Part shown: positions 16,513 to 23,640 of the stretch, piece by piece
How the letters are laid out: each line of letters opens with the position of its first letter
How positions within the stretch are numbered: the stretch's first letter is position 1
Source: Streptomyces sp. H27-H1
GTDB taxonomy: Bacteria; Actinomycetota; Actinomycetes; Streptomycetales; Streptomycetaceae
NCBI RefSeq assembly: GCF_026627445.1
Contig: NZ_JAPNLJ010000065.1
Location: 1-36,482, forward strand
Length of the DNA: 36,482 nucleotides
Direction of reading: 5' to 3'
Translations under genes and position numbers: made by a program
Notes under the pieces: model-generated
Told to the model about the DNA's origin: nothing
Database searches by the model: none
Seen by the model: only the letters and a program-made list of their open reading frames with translations

Positions 16513-16579
16513 CGGCATTCTCTTCTCGAAGCTGAGGGTTTTACGAGGAGGGTTTTACGAGATTCGACGTTGCCAGTGC

Positions 16580-16616
16580 AACAAAAAACCCCTCGTGCCG
16601 GGAGGCAAGCGAGGGG
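16580..16616 (-). terminator. ilvB attenuator (rho-independent)
   Basis: On the minus strand a 7-bp stem (16610-16616 with 16589-16595) and an inner 4-bp stem (16604-16607 with 16596-16599) are followed by TTTTTTGTT. This true U-tract terminator is uncommon at this GC content. It lies between the leader peptide and ilvB. An upstream 9-bp pairing (16663-16671 with 16618-16626) overlaps the end of the leader peptide and could form the alternative or pause structure. Confidence 0.88.
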
Positions 16617-16658
16617 AGCGCGTCGGGTGCGTTGAGCGGGGACATGCTGGTCCCAGCT

Positions 16659-16700
16659 TCAGCCGACGCGCTTTCCAAGTACGAGAATTCGGGTGCGCAT
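16659..16700 (-). CDS. ilvB leader peptide (13 aa, MRTRILVLGKRVG)
   Basis: An ATG at 16700 opens a 13-codon frame ending in TGA at 16659: MRTRILVLGKRVG. The Ile-Leu-Val-Leu run contains all three branched-chain amino acids. A GGAGGGAGGG element lies a few bases upstream. Together with the terminator at 16580-16616 this is a transcription attenuation unit: scarcity of charged Ile/Leu/Val tRNA stalls the ribosome at codons 5-8 and favours read-through into ilvB. Such leaders are established for actinobacterial ilvB genes. Confidence 0.9.
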   Translation of the reverse strand: MRTRILVLGKRVG

Positions 16701-16707
16701 GGCATTG

Positions 16708-16729
16708 ACCCTCCCTCCGGCGGGAGGGT
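16708..16729 (-). promoter_or_regulatory. Hairpin covering the leader-peptide ribosome binding site
   Basis: ACCCTCCC at 16708-16715 pairs perfectly with GGGAGGGT at 16722-16729 around a 6-base loop, and one arm contains the leader's GGAGGG. It could tune leader translation. Confidence 0.4.
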
Positions 16730-16733
16730 GATG

Positions 16734-19688
16734 TCAAGCGGGTGGGACGGGCGTCTCATTATGTGAGCCTCTGCGGATAACCATCGAGCCCCCTGGCGAG
16801 CCACCGGCCAACGCGGGTTGGGCTGCGCCGCCCGGTACTGGGAACGTACCGCGCACGAGCGCTCGCCGCAGCCTGTACTCGTCCAGAGGGCCGGAGAAGG
16901 CCATTCCCTGTCCATGGGTGCAGCCCATCGCGCGCAGCGCCATGACCTGCTCCGGCAGGTCCACTCCCTCCGCCACGGACTGCATGCCGAGGTCGTTTGC
17001 GATCCGCAACAAGCCTGCGGTGATCTTGTGCAGCCGTGGGGACTCCACGACCCCCTCGACCAGGCCCCGGTCGAGCTTGAGCATGTCCACGGGGAGCCTG
17101 CGCAGGGCGCTGATGGCCGCGTAGCCGCTGCCGAAGCCGTCCAGGGCGATCAGTACCCCGAGCCGGTGCAGCGCCGCCAGGCGGCGCTCCAGGTCATCGA
17201 AGGGCACCCTGGGGTCGGAGACGGCGAGCTCCAGGACGAGCGCCCCCGACGGCAGGCCGTTCCGGGTGAGCAGGGCTTCCACCGAGCCCAGCGGCATCGA
17301 CCGGTCCAGGAGCCGCTGCGCGGTCATCCGTACGGCCACGGGTACGTCGTGCCCGGCCCGGTGGCGTTCGGCTGCCTGTCCGACGGCCTCCTCCAGCAGC
17401 CAGCGCCCCAGCTCGGCGGTGCGCGAGGGGTCCGGCACGGACGGGTGCCCGCCCTCGCTGTACTCGGCGACCCGCAGGAACTCGGCGGGCGTGAACAGGA
17501 TCCCCTGGGCGGAACGCCACCGGGCCTGCGCCACCACGGCCGAGACCTCCCCGGACGCCAGGGAGACCACGGGCTGGTGCAGCAGGTCGAACTCTCCGTC
17601 GTGCAGTGCGGAGCGCAGCCGCCCCGCCAGCTCCGCCTTGCGGACGACTTCGGCCTGCATCTGGGGCGCGTACATCTCGACGCGGTCCTTGCCGCCCGCC
17701 TTGGCCCGGTACATCGCGAGATCCGCGTTGCGCATGAGGTCCGAAGGGGTGATGCCGGGATCCGCGAAGGCCACTCCGATGCTGGCGGCGACCCTGACCT
17801 CACTCCCGGAGATCCGGTACGGCTGGGAGAGGGTGGTGCGCAGCCGGTCGGCGATCTCGTGGACCTGGTACTCACGGGCGGTGTGGTCGCGACTGCCGTC
17901 GCCCAGGATCAGCGCGGCGAACTCGTCGCCGCCGAGGCGGGCCGCGGTGTCCCCGGCCCGGACCGAGTCCTGGAGCCGGCGGGCGGCTTCGATGAGCAGT
18001 TCGTCGCCCGCCTGGTGGCCGATGGTGTCGTTGACCGCCTTGAAGCCGTCGAGGTCGATGAAGAGCACGGCGGTGCTGTGGTCCCCGGCCCGCCGGCCGC
18101 CGAGGGCCTGGCGGACCCGGCGGGTGAACAGGGCCCGGTTGGGGAGGTCGGTGAGCGGATCGTGCTCGGCGCTGTGCTGGAGCTGCGCCTGGAGCCGGAC
18201 CCGCTCGGTGACGTCGCGGCTGTTGAGGATGAGGCCGCCCTGGTGGCGGTTGACCGTGGACTCCACGTTGAGCCACTCGCCGGCGCCCGACCTGAACCGG
18301 CACTCGATGCGGGTGGTCGGCTCCTCGGTGGGCGGCGCGGCCAGGAATCGGCGCACCTCGTGGACGACGCGGCCCAGGTCGTCCGGGTGGATCAGGGTGG
18401 CCAGCTCACTGCCGACCAGCTCTTCCGCCTCGCGGCCGTAGACCCCCGCGGCGGCGGGGCTGACATAGCGCAGGGTGCCGGTGGGCGCGGCGATCATGAT
18501 GACGTCGCTGGAACCCTGGACCAGGGAGCGGAAATGGTTCTCTTTCTGGGCCAGTTCCTGCGTCAGCGCGATGTTGTCGAGCAGCATGATGCCCTGGCGG
18601 ATGACGAGGGCGAGCACGACCGTGCAACCGGTGAAGACGACGACCCGGTCGACCTTCCGGCCGTCCACCACGTTGTAGAGGATGCCGAGGGTGCAGACGG
18701 CGGCCGCGAGGTACGGGGTGAGGGCGGGCAGGGAGCCGGTGATGGGACGGCTGTGCGGCCGCTCGGCGCGCGCGGGCTCGGGGCCGGGGTGGAGGCGGCG
18801 GGCGCCCCAGGGCGCGTAGGCCAGGAGGAGCGAGCCGGCGAACCAGCCGGCGTCGAGGAGCTGGCCGGACTGGTACTCGGACCTGAGCAGCGGCGAGGTG
18901 AAGAGGGCGTCGCTCAGCACGGTCAGGGCGAGGGCCGCGATGGCGGTGTTGACGGCGGATCGGTTGGCCTCGGAGCGGCGGAAGTGCAGCACCAGCACCA
19001 TCGAGACGAGCGCGATGTCCAGGAGCGGGTAGGCGAGCGAGAGGGCCGCGCCCGGGACGGACCCGGGGGCGCCGGACTGGGCGGTGCGCGCGGCGTTCGC
19101 GAGGGCCAGGCTCCAGGAGAGGGTGATCAGGGAGCCGCCGATGAGCCAGGAGTCGAGGCCGAGGCAGACCCAGCCGGCCCTGTTGACCGGGCGCTTGGCG
19201 AGGACGAGCAGGCCCACGATGGCGGGCGGGGCGAAGCAGAGGAAGGCGAAGTCGGCGATGGAGGGCTTCGGCACGACCTCGCCGAGGACCACCTCGTACC
19301 AGCCCCAGATGGCGTTGCCGCAGCCGCCCATGAGCGAGGAGAACGCGAACAGCAGCCAGGCCGGGCGCTCCCGGCTGTCAATGGCCCGGGCGTACGTGAA
19401 GCAGGAGACGGCGGCCAGCAGGCCTGCGGCGCTGAGCCCGAAGTCGCCCATGATCTCGGCGAGTTCCTCGGAGCCCCAGCCGAGGGCGGCGCCCACCGCG
19501 TATCCGCTGCTGACCACCGCGAGGAGGAGCTGCATCGCCAGGCCCTTGGCGCCGCCGGCGAGGGGTTGGCGGGTCAGGAGCGCCGCCCCCGGGGCGTTCA
19601 CCGGTCCCCCTCGCTGGCTGGTTCCGGCGCAGCCCACTCGCGACACCGTCGCCTCCGGCGGCTTCGCCGCATCGGATCTTTCGTCCAT
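16734..19688 (-). CDS. Membrane-bound PAS-GGDEF-EAL cyclic-di-GMP protein with degenerate EAL site
   Basis: A 984-aa protein. Residues about 50-370 hold roughly eight to ten membrane helices, followed by a PAS domain (about 383-495), a GGDEF domain (505-675) and an EAL domain (685-945). The cyclase site is intact (ARLGGDEF, GGDEF at 586-590) and so is the product-inhibition I-site (RAGD at 577-580, five residues before it). The EAL domain is altered. The EALxRW motif reads VAQARW (Glu to Val719), the Asn of the NLS motif is Arg787, and DDFG reads DGFG (second Asp to Gly851), although Glu820, Lys871, Glu907 and Gln927 remain. I infer a diguanylate cyclase whose EAL domain senses or scaffolds rather than cleaves. 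Cyclic di-GMP controls development through BldD in Streptomyces. Its stop lies 33 bases upstream of the ilvB leader on the same strand. Confidence 0.93.
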   Translation of the reverse strand: MDERSDAAKPPEATVSRVGCAGTSQRGGPVNAPGAALLTRQPLAGGAKGLAMQLLLAVVSSGYAVGAALGWGSEELAEIMGDFGLSAAGLLAAVSCFTYARAIDSRERPAWLLFAFSSLMGGCGNAIWGWYEVVLGEVVPKPSIADFAFLCFAPPAIVGLLVLAKRPVNRAGWVCLGLDSWLIGGSLITLSWSLALANAARTAQSGAPGSVPGAALSLAYPLLDIALVSMVLVLHFRRSEANRSAVNTAIAALALTVLSDALFTSPLLRSEYQSGQLLDAGWFAGSLLLAYAPWGARRLHPGPEPARAERPHSRPITGSLPALTPYLAAAVCTLGILYNVVDGRKVDRVVVFTGCTVVLALVIRQGIMLLDNIALTQELAQKENHFRSLVQGSSDVIMIAAPTGTLRYVSPAAAGVYGREAEELVGSELATLIHPDDLGRVVHEVRRFLAAPPTEEPTTRIECRFRSGAGEWLNVESTVNRHQGGLILNSRDVTERVRLQAQLQHSAEHDPLTDLPNRALFTRRVRQALGGRRAGDHSTAVLFIDLDGFKAVNDTIGHQAGDELLIEAARRLQDSVRAGDTAARLGGDEFAALILGDGSRDHTAREYQVHEIADRLRTTLSQPYRISGSEVRVAASIGVAFADPGITPSDLMRNADLAMYRAKAGGKDRVEMYAPQMQAEVVRKAELAGRLRSALHDGEFDLLHQPVVSLASGEVSAVVAQARWRSAQGILFTPAEFLRVAEYSEGGHPSVPDPSRTAELGRWLLEEAVGQAAERHRAGHDVPVAVRMTAQRLLDRSMPLGSVEALLTRNGLPSGALVLELAVSDPRVPFDDLERRLAALHRLGVLIALDGFGSGYAAISALRRLPVDMLKLDRGLVEGVVESPRLHKITAGLLRIANDLGMQSVAEGVDLPEQVMALRAMGCTHGQGMAFSGPLDEYRLRRALVRGTFPVPGGAAQPALAGGSPGGSMVIRRGSHNETPVPPA
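16758..16763 (-). promoter_or_regulatory. Candidate -10 element (CATAAT) for the ilvB leader transcript
   Basis: On the minus strand CATAAT matches five of six bases of a -10 box. It sits inside the last codons of the upstream GGDEF/EAL gene, about 58 bases before the leader ATG. No convincing -35 box is visible 16-18 bases upstream, so the call is tentative. Another TTGACA at 16732-16737 lacks a -10. Confidence 0.3.
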
Positions 19689-19782
19689 TGGCCGTGCATC
19701 GCCCGTCGCCCCCCAGGTGTCCGATCACTCCCCAGCGCCAGACGTTCGTGGCGCCGCCCCTTGGTCCGGACGATACACCAAT

Positions 19783-19821
19783 TCCGTCACTCAGGGACAT
19801 AGTTTCTCTACGCTCCGTCAC
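19783..19821. promoter_or_regulatory. Two TCCGTCAC direct repeats 31 bp apart at the GGDEF/EAL gene promoter
   Basis: TCCGTCAC occurs at 19783-19790 and 19814-19821, a 31-base period of about three helical turns. The repeats bracket a minus-strand promoter-like pair, TTGGTG (19824-19819) and TATGTC (19801-19796), with a 17-base spacer. The GTGAC core resembles half-sites of BldD operators, but the two are in direct and not inverted orientation. Confidence 0.35.
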
Positions 19822-19882
19822 CAACAGCGGAGTTGTGTCCACCGAGCGCATTCGGGCGAACGCGGAGCGTGCGCACCGCGCC

Positions 19883-20839
19883 TCATTCCGTGATCAACAC
19901 CGTGTTCTCCACGGGCTCTCCGGCGGCGAACCGGCGGAGCTGACGGGCCACCAGACGCTTCGCCCGCGGCTCGAACGCGGAGCTGCTGCCGCCCACATGG
20001 GGCGTGATCAGAACACCCGGAGCATGCCAGAGCGGATGGCCTGAAGGCAGCGGTTCGGGATCGGTGACGTCCAGCGCGGCACGCAGCCGGCCCGACTCCA
20101 CCTCCACCAGGAGGGACTTGGTGTCGACGACGGGTCCGCGGGCCACGTTCACGAGCAGCGCACCGTCCTTCATGCGGCCGAGGAACGCGGCGCCCGCGAG
20201 TCCCTTCGTCTCCTCGGTGAGCGGCGTCGAAAGAATCACCACATCGGCCTCCGGCAGGAGTTGGGGCAGGTCGGCGAGGGCGTGCACCGGCCCGCGCGCC
20301 GTGGTGCGCGCCGTCCGCGCGACCCGGACGATCCGCTCGCACTCGAAGGGCGCGAGCCGGTCCTCGATGGCCGCGCCGACGGCCCCGTAGCCGATGATCA
20401 GTACGGACTTGTCCGCGAGGGCCTCGTAGAACCCGAAGCGCCACTCCTCGCGGTCCTGGCCGCGCACCATGCCGGGGATCCCGCGCAGGGAGGCCAGGAT
20501 CAGGGTGAGCGCCAGCTCGGCGGTGCTGGCGTCGTGGACGCCCTTGGCGTTGCACAGACGTACGCCGGGAGCCAGGTCGCCGAGGCCGCCCAGGACGTGG
20601 TCGACACCGGCGGTCAGGGTCTGGACGATTCGCAGCCGGGGCATCGAGGACAGCGGACGCAGGGTGACGGCCGGGGACTTCATGTACGGGGTGACGTAGA
20701 AGACGCAGGCGGCCGGATCGGCCGGGAAGGCCTCTTCACCGTCCCAGTGCCGGTAGCGGAAGGAATCGGGCAGGCCCTCGACCTCCTCGGCGGGGAAGGG
20801 GAGCCATACGTCGAGGGCCTCGCGGATCTCTGCAGTCAT
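19883..20839 (-). CDS. D-isomer-specific 2-hydroxyacid dehydrogenase
   Basis: A 318-aa NAD(P)-dependent dehydrogenase related to phosphoglycerate and glyoxylate/hydroxypyruvate reductases. It has the GYGAVGAAI nucleotide loop (about residue 148), a substrate-contacting Arg in NVARGPVVD, an acidic residue in DVTDPEPLP, and catalytic His in ITPHVGGS. It lacks the ACT domain of serA, so serine synthesis is unlikely and the 2-oxoacid substrate is undefined. The ATG at 20839 begins the natural N-terminal strand. No Shine-Dalgarno is visible before it (the upstream bases read CCTCCTGATC), hinting at leaderless translation. It is divergent from the aldo/keto reductase with 80 bases between starts. 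Confidence 0.9.
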   Translation of the reverse strand: MTAEIREALDVWLPFPAEEVEGLPDSFRYRHWDGEEAFPADPAACVFYVTPYMKSPAVTLRPLSSMPRLRIVQTLTAGVDHVLGGLGDLAPGVRLCNAKGVHDASTAELALTLILASLRGIPGMVRGQDREEWRFGFYEALADKSVLIIGYGAVGAAIEDRLAPFECERIVRVARTARTTARGPVHALADLPQLLPEADVVILSTPLTEETKGLAGAAFLGRMKDGALLVNVARGPVVDTKSLLVEVESGRLRAALDVTDPEPLPSGHPLWHAPGVLITPHVGGSSSAFEPRAKRLVARQLRRFAAGEPVENTVLITE

Positions 20840-20919
20840 GATCAGGAGGCTATGCCAGGGGATCCGGATCGAGCCGTTAGTTTGTGTGCCGGACCGGGCG
20901 GACCAGGGGGGAGGCACAG

Positions 20920-21921
20920 GTGGAGCGCAGGGCGATCGGGGCGGGGGCGCTGACGGTGGGTGCCATAGGCCTCGGGTGCATGCCGATGAGCGGGGCGTAC
21001 TCGCCTTCGCGCAGGCGGCGCGAGGACTCGCTGGACACCGTGCACACGGCTCTCGACCTGGGCGCCAGCCTGCTGGACACCGCCGATCTGTACGGCCCTT
21101 ACACCAATGAACTGCTGCTCGGCCGGGTACTGCGCGAGCGCCGGTCCGACGCCTTCGTGTCCGCCAAGGTGGGGCTGCGGGCCGACGGGCTGCACGTGGT
21201 GGCCGACGGGCGCCCGGGATACCTGCGGCGGGCCTGCGACGCCTCGCTCCGGCGGCTGCGCACCGACGTCATAGACCTGTACCAGCTGCACCGGGTGGAC
21301 CCCGACGTGCCGGTCGAGGAGTCGTGGGGGGCGCTGGCGGAGCTGGTGGCCGCGGGGAAGGTGCGGGCGCTGGGCTTCTGCGCGCTGGGGGCGGGCACCG
21401 GACCGGGCGCGGGGCGGCGCGGGGACCGGGCGTACGAGGCGACCGTGCGGCACCTCGAGCGGGCGCAGCAGGTGTTTCCGGTGAGCGCGGTGCAGGCGGA
21501 GCTGTCGGTGTGGTCCCCGCAGGCGGCGTGGCGGCTGCTGCCGTGGTGCGCGGCGCGGGGGGTGGGGTTCCTGGCGGCGATGCCGCTGGGGAGCGGGTTC
21601 CTGACCGGGACGCTGACCCCGGGCGAGGGGTTCGAGCCCGAGGACGTGCGGGCCCGGCATCCGCGGTTCACGGCGTACGCGATGGCGGCGAACCAGGTGC
21701 TGGTGGCGGGGCTGCGGCGGGTCGCCCGGCGGCACGGACCCGAGGTCACGGCGGCGCAGGTCGCGCTGGCGTGGGTGCTGGCGCAGGGTCCTCAGGTGGT
21801 GCCGGTGCCCGGGGCGGGGCAGGCTCGATGGGCGGCGGAGAACGCGCGGGCGGCCGAGGTCCGGCTGACCGCCGGGGACCTGGTGGAGTTGTCGGAGCTG
21901 CCGGTGCCGGTGGGCGCCTGA
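20920..21921 (+). CDS. Aldo/keto reductase
   Basis: A 333-aa protein of the aldo/keto reductase superfamily, a (beta/alpha)8-barrel NADPH-dependent reductase. The catalytic tetrad is complete: Asp53 and Tyr58 in LLDTADLYG, Lys83 in SAKVG, and His124 in LYQLHRVD. The C-terminal VPVPGAGQARWAAENARA segment matches the cofactor-phosphate site. It belongs to the bacterial YajO/pyridoxal-reductase-like branch rather than the sugar-alcohol enzymes. The GTG at 20920 was chosen over one at 20884 because GGGGGGAGG lies six bases before it and the fold begins there. It is followed on the same strand by the sugar dehydrogenase gene, about 100 bases away. Confidence 0.9.
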   Translation: MERRAIGAGALTVGAIGLGCMPMSGAYSPSRRRREDSLDTVHTALDLGASLLDTADLYGPYTNELLLGRVLRERRSDAFVSAKVGLRADGLHVVADGRPGYLRRACDASLRRLRTDVIDLYQLHRVDPDVPVEESWGALAELVAAGKVRALGFCALGAGTGPGAGRRGDRAYEATVRHLERAQQVFPVSAVQAELSVWSPQAAWRLLPWCAARGVGFLAAMPLGSGFLTGTLTPGEGFEPEDVRARHPRFTAYAMAANQVLVAGLRRVARRHGPEVTAAQVALAWVLAQGPQVVPVPGAGQARWAAENARAAEVRLTAGDLVELSELPVPVGA

Positions 21922-21923
21922 AC

Positions 21924-21946
21924 CACTCGATCGAGTGTACGAGTGG
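21924..21946. promoter_or_regulatory. Palindromic operator-like site before the sugar dehydrogenase
   Basis: CACTCGATCGAGTG (21924-21937) is a perfect 14-bp palindrome starting three bases after the reductase stop. CGAGTGG at 21940-21946 repeats the half-site and also pairs with CCACTCG at 21923-21929. This suggests a regulator site or a weak terminator between the two genes. Confidence 0.4.
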
Positions 21947-22019
21947 CGGAACTTGGGGCATGGTCGGCGCTGTTGGGTCATGTGAGGGCACGATCGGAGG
22001 ACCGGAGGGGAGTACGGCG

Positions 22020-23378
22020 ATGCGATACGGACACGACGGGGGACGAGGCCAGCGCCATGGACCGGGTCCAAGGCCAGGTCAAGGGCAGTCGCAAGGGCAG
22101 CCGAATGGACTGGGACAGGGCTGGGAGCGAGGGCTGAGCCGGGAGTCCGGCCAGGATCACGGCCAAGCGCCGGCAGCGGCGCCGTACGCCGGCCCGCGCG
22201 CCCGGGCCCGTGGCGTACTTGCGGCATTCGCCCTGGCGGGATGCGGGGCGCTGCTGGCGGCGGGGTGCTCGCCGCCGGCCGGCGCCGGAGCGCGGCCGAG
22301 CGGTTCGCCACCGGGTCCGGTGTCCAGTTCCGCGCCACCGGGGGCCTCGGGCGGGCCGTCCGCGTCGGCCTCCGGACCGCCGGCCAAGGGCCAGGTGACG
22401 GTGACCGGCGTGGCCGCCCAGGGCCTGGAGTCCCCGTGGGGGGTGGCTCCACTGCCCGACGGGAACCTGCTGGTCGCCTCGCGGGACAAGGGCACCATCA
22501 GCCGGATCGACGTGGGCACGGGGGCCGTGACCCCGGTCGGAAAGGTGCCCGGCGTGGCCCCGGGCGGCGAGGGCGGGCTGCTGGGCCTGGCCCTGTCCCC
22601 TTCCTTCGCCTCGGACCTCATGGTGTACGCCTACTTCACCACCGAGTCCGACAACCGCATCGCCCGGCTGCGCTATGACGAGAAGAGACCGGCCGGCGAG
22701 CAACTGGGCGCGCCCGACACCGTGTTCAGAGGGATCCCCAAGGGGCTCATCCACAACGGAGGACGCATCGCCTTCGGCCCGGACAAGATGCTCTACGCCG
22801 GGACGGGCGAGACCGGGGACACCGGGCTGGCCCAGGACAAGAAGTCGCTGGGCGGGAAGATCCTGCGGATGACCCCGGACGGGCAGCCGGTGCACGGAAA
22901 TCCGGAGGCGGACTCGGTCGTCTACTCGTACGGGCACCGCAATGTGCAGGGCCTCGCCTGGGACAAGGAAAAACGGCTGTGGGCGGCCGAGTTCGGCCAG
23001 AACACCTGGGACGAGCTGAATCTGATCGAGCCCGGCGCGAACTACGGCTGGCCCGGGGCGGAGGGCAAGGCCGGCAAGCCGGGCATGCGCGATCCGGTGG
23101 CGGTGTGGAAGACCGACGAGGCCTCGCCGAGCGGGATCGCCTGGGCGCAGGGCTCCATCTGGATGGCCGGGCTGAAGGGGCAGCGGCTCTGGCGGATTCC
23201 GCTGGCCGGGGCGGCCCCGGTGGCGGAGCCCGAGGCATTCCTGGCGGACGAGTACGGCCGGCTGCGCACCGTGGTGGCCCTCGGCGGGGACAGATTGCTG
23301 CTGGTCACGAGCGAGACGGACGGGCGCGGGTCGCCGGAAGCGGGCGACGACAGGATCCTGACACTGACGGTGCGATGA
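22020..23378 (+). CDS. PQQ-dependent sugar (glucose/sorbosone-type) dehydrogenase lipoprotein
   Basis: A 452-aa secreted lipoprotein. A Gly/Gln-rich leader (residues 1-64) precedes a hydrophobic segment and a lipobox LLAAGC with Cys83, then a Ser/Pro/Ala linker. From about residue 130 comes the six-bladed beta-propeller of the glucose/sorbosone dehydrogenase family (LESPWGVAPLPDGNLLV, GGEGGLLGLALSPSF, NGGRIAFGPDKMLYAGTG, SYGHRNVQGLAWD, GANYGWP). The His and Arg of HRNVQG and the preceding NGG motif fit the PQQ/calcium pocket. It would oxidise a sugar outside the membrane. The n-region is unusually long for a lipoprotein signal, so a later start cannot be excluded, though GGAGGGGAG precedes the ATG at 22020 at good spacing. 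Confidence 0.9.
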   Translation: MRYGHDGGRGQRHGPGPRPGQGQSQGQPNGLGQGWERGLSRESGQDHGQAPAAAPYAGPRARARGVLAAFALAGCGALLAAGCSPPAGAGARPSGSPPGPVSSSAPPGASGGPSASASGPPAKGQVTVTGVAAQGLESPWGVAPLPDGNLLVASRDKGTISRIDVGTGAVTPVGKVPGVAPGGEGGLLGLALSPSFASDLMVYAYFTTESDNRIARLRYDEKRPAGEQLGAPDTVFRGIPKGLIHNGGRIAFGPDKMLYAGTGETGDTGLAQDKKSLGGKILRMTPDGQPVHGNPEADSVVYSYGHRNVQGLAWDKEKRLWAAEFGQNTWDELNLIEPGANYGWPGAEGKAGKPGMRDPVAVWKTDEASPSGIAWAQGSIWMAGLKGQRLWRIPLAGAAPVAEPEAFLADEYGRLRTVVALGGDRLLLVTSETDGRGSPEAGDDRILTLTVR

Positions 23379-23420
23379 CCGGCGGGCCCCGGCGGGGGGA
23401 CGAAAGGCGCGGTGGACGCG

Positions 23421-23594
23421 ATGTTCAACATGATCGAGGAGCTGTTCGGTCCGGGCCGCAAGCACACGGACGAGGAGAAGAAGCGCCTGCAGCTCTCCCG
23501 GACCGACGTGAATGACGGCGACCCGGGAAAGGGTCCGATGGACCTGGACTCCGGCACGGTAGTCATACGCCCGAAGGAGGACCCGGCGCCCTAG
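23421..23594 (+). CDS. Small DUF6191-like protein (57 aa)
   Basis: A 57-aa acidic/basic protein starting MFNMIEELFGPGRKHTDEEK and ending with DLDSGTVVIRPKEDPAP. This composition and the order of motifs (ELFGPGRKHT, then a D-L-D/T-S-G-x-V-V turn) match the small DUF6191 family I associate with actinomycetes; function unknown. A GTG at 23412 would add three residues. It begins 42 bases after the sugar dehydrogenase stop on the same strand, and a hairpin begins at its stop codon. Confidence 0.75.
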   Translation: MFNMIEELFGPGRKHTDEEKKRLQLSRTDVNDGDPGKGPMDLDSGTVVIRPKEDPAP

Positions 23595-23610
23595 GACGGG
23601 GACCCCCGTC
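23595..23610. terminator. Hairpin after the DUF6191-like gene
   Basis: GACGGGGACCCCCGTC forms a perfect stem with a minimal loop immediately after the TAG stop. It lies between convergent genes and could serve both. Confidence 0.65.
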
Positions 23611-23640
23611 ACCTGGTCCCGCTCCTGCCTCGGCCCGCTC

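Noticed and set aside
14734..16635. Long plus-strand frame opposite ilvB, and similar frames opposite pruA, the GGDEF/EAL, LAL, MMPL and kinase genes
   Set aside because: High GC leaves few stops on the opposite strand. These frames show no family motifs, have Arg/Gly/Asp-rich composition and lie fully within well-recognised genes.
16732..16737. TTGACA as the -35 of the ilvB leader promoter
   Set aside because: No -10-like sequence occurs 16-18 bases downstream; the stretch there is the GC-rich hairpin over the leader ribosome binding site.
20852..20953. 33-codon frame before the aldo/keto reductase with AGGAGG upstream
   Set aside because: AGGAGG ends only two bases before the ATG, too close, and the peptide is Gly/Arg-rich. 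It may be a chance frame, although a leader role cannot be fully excluded.
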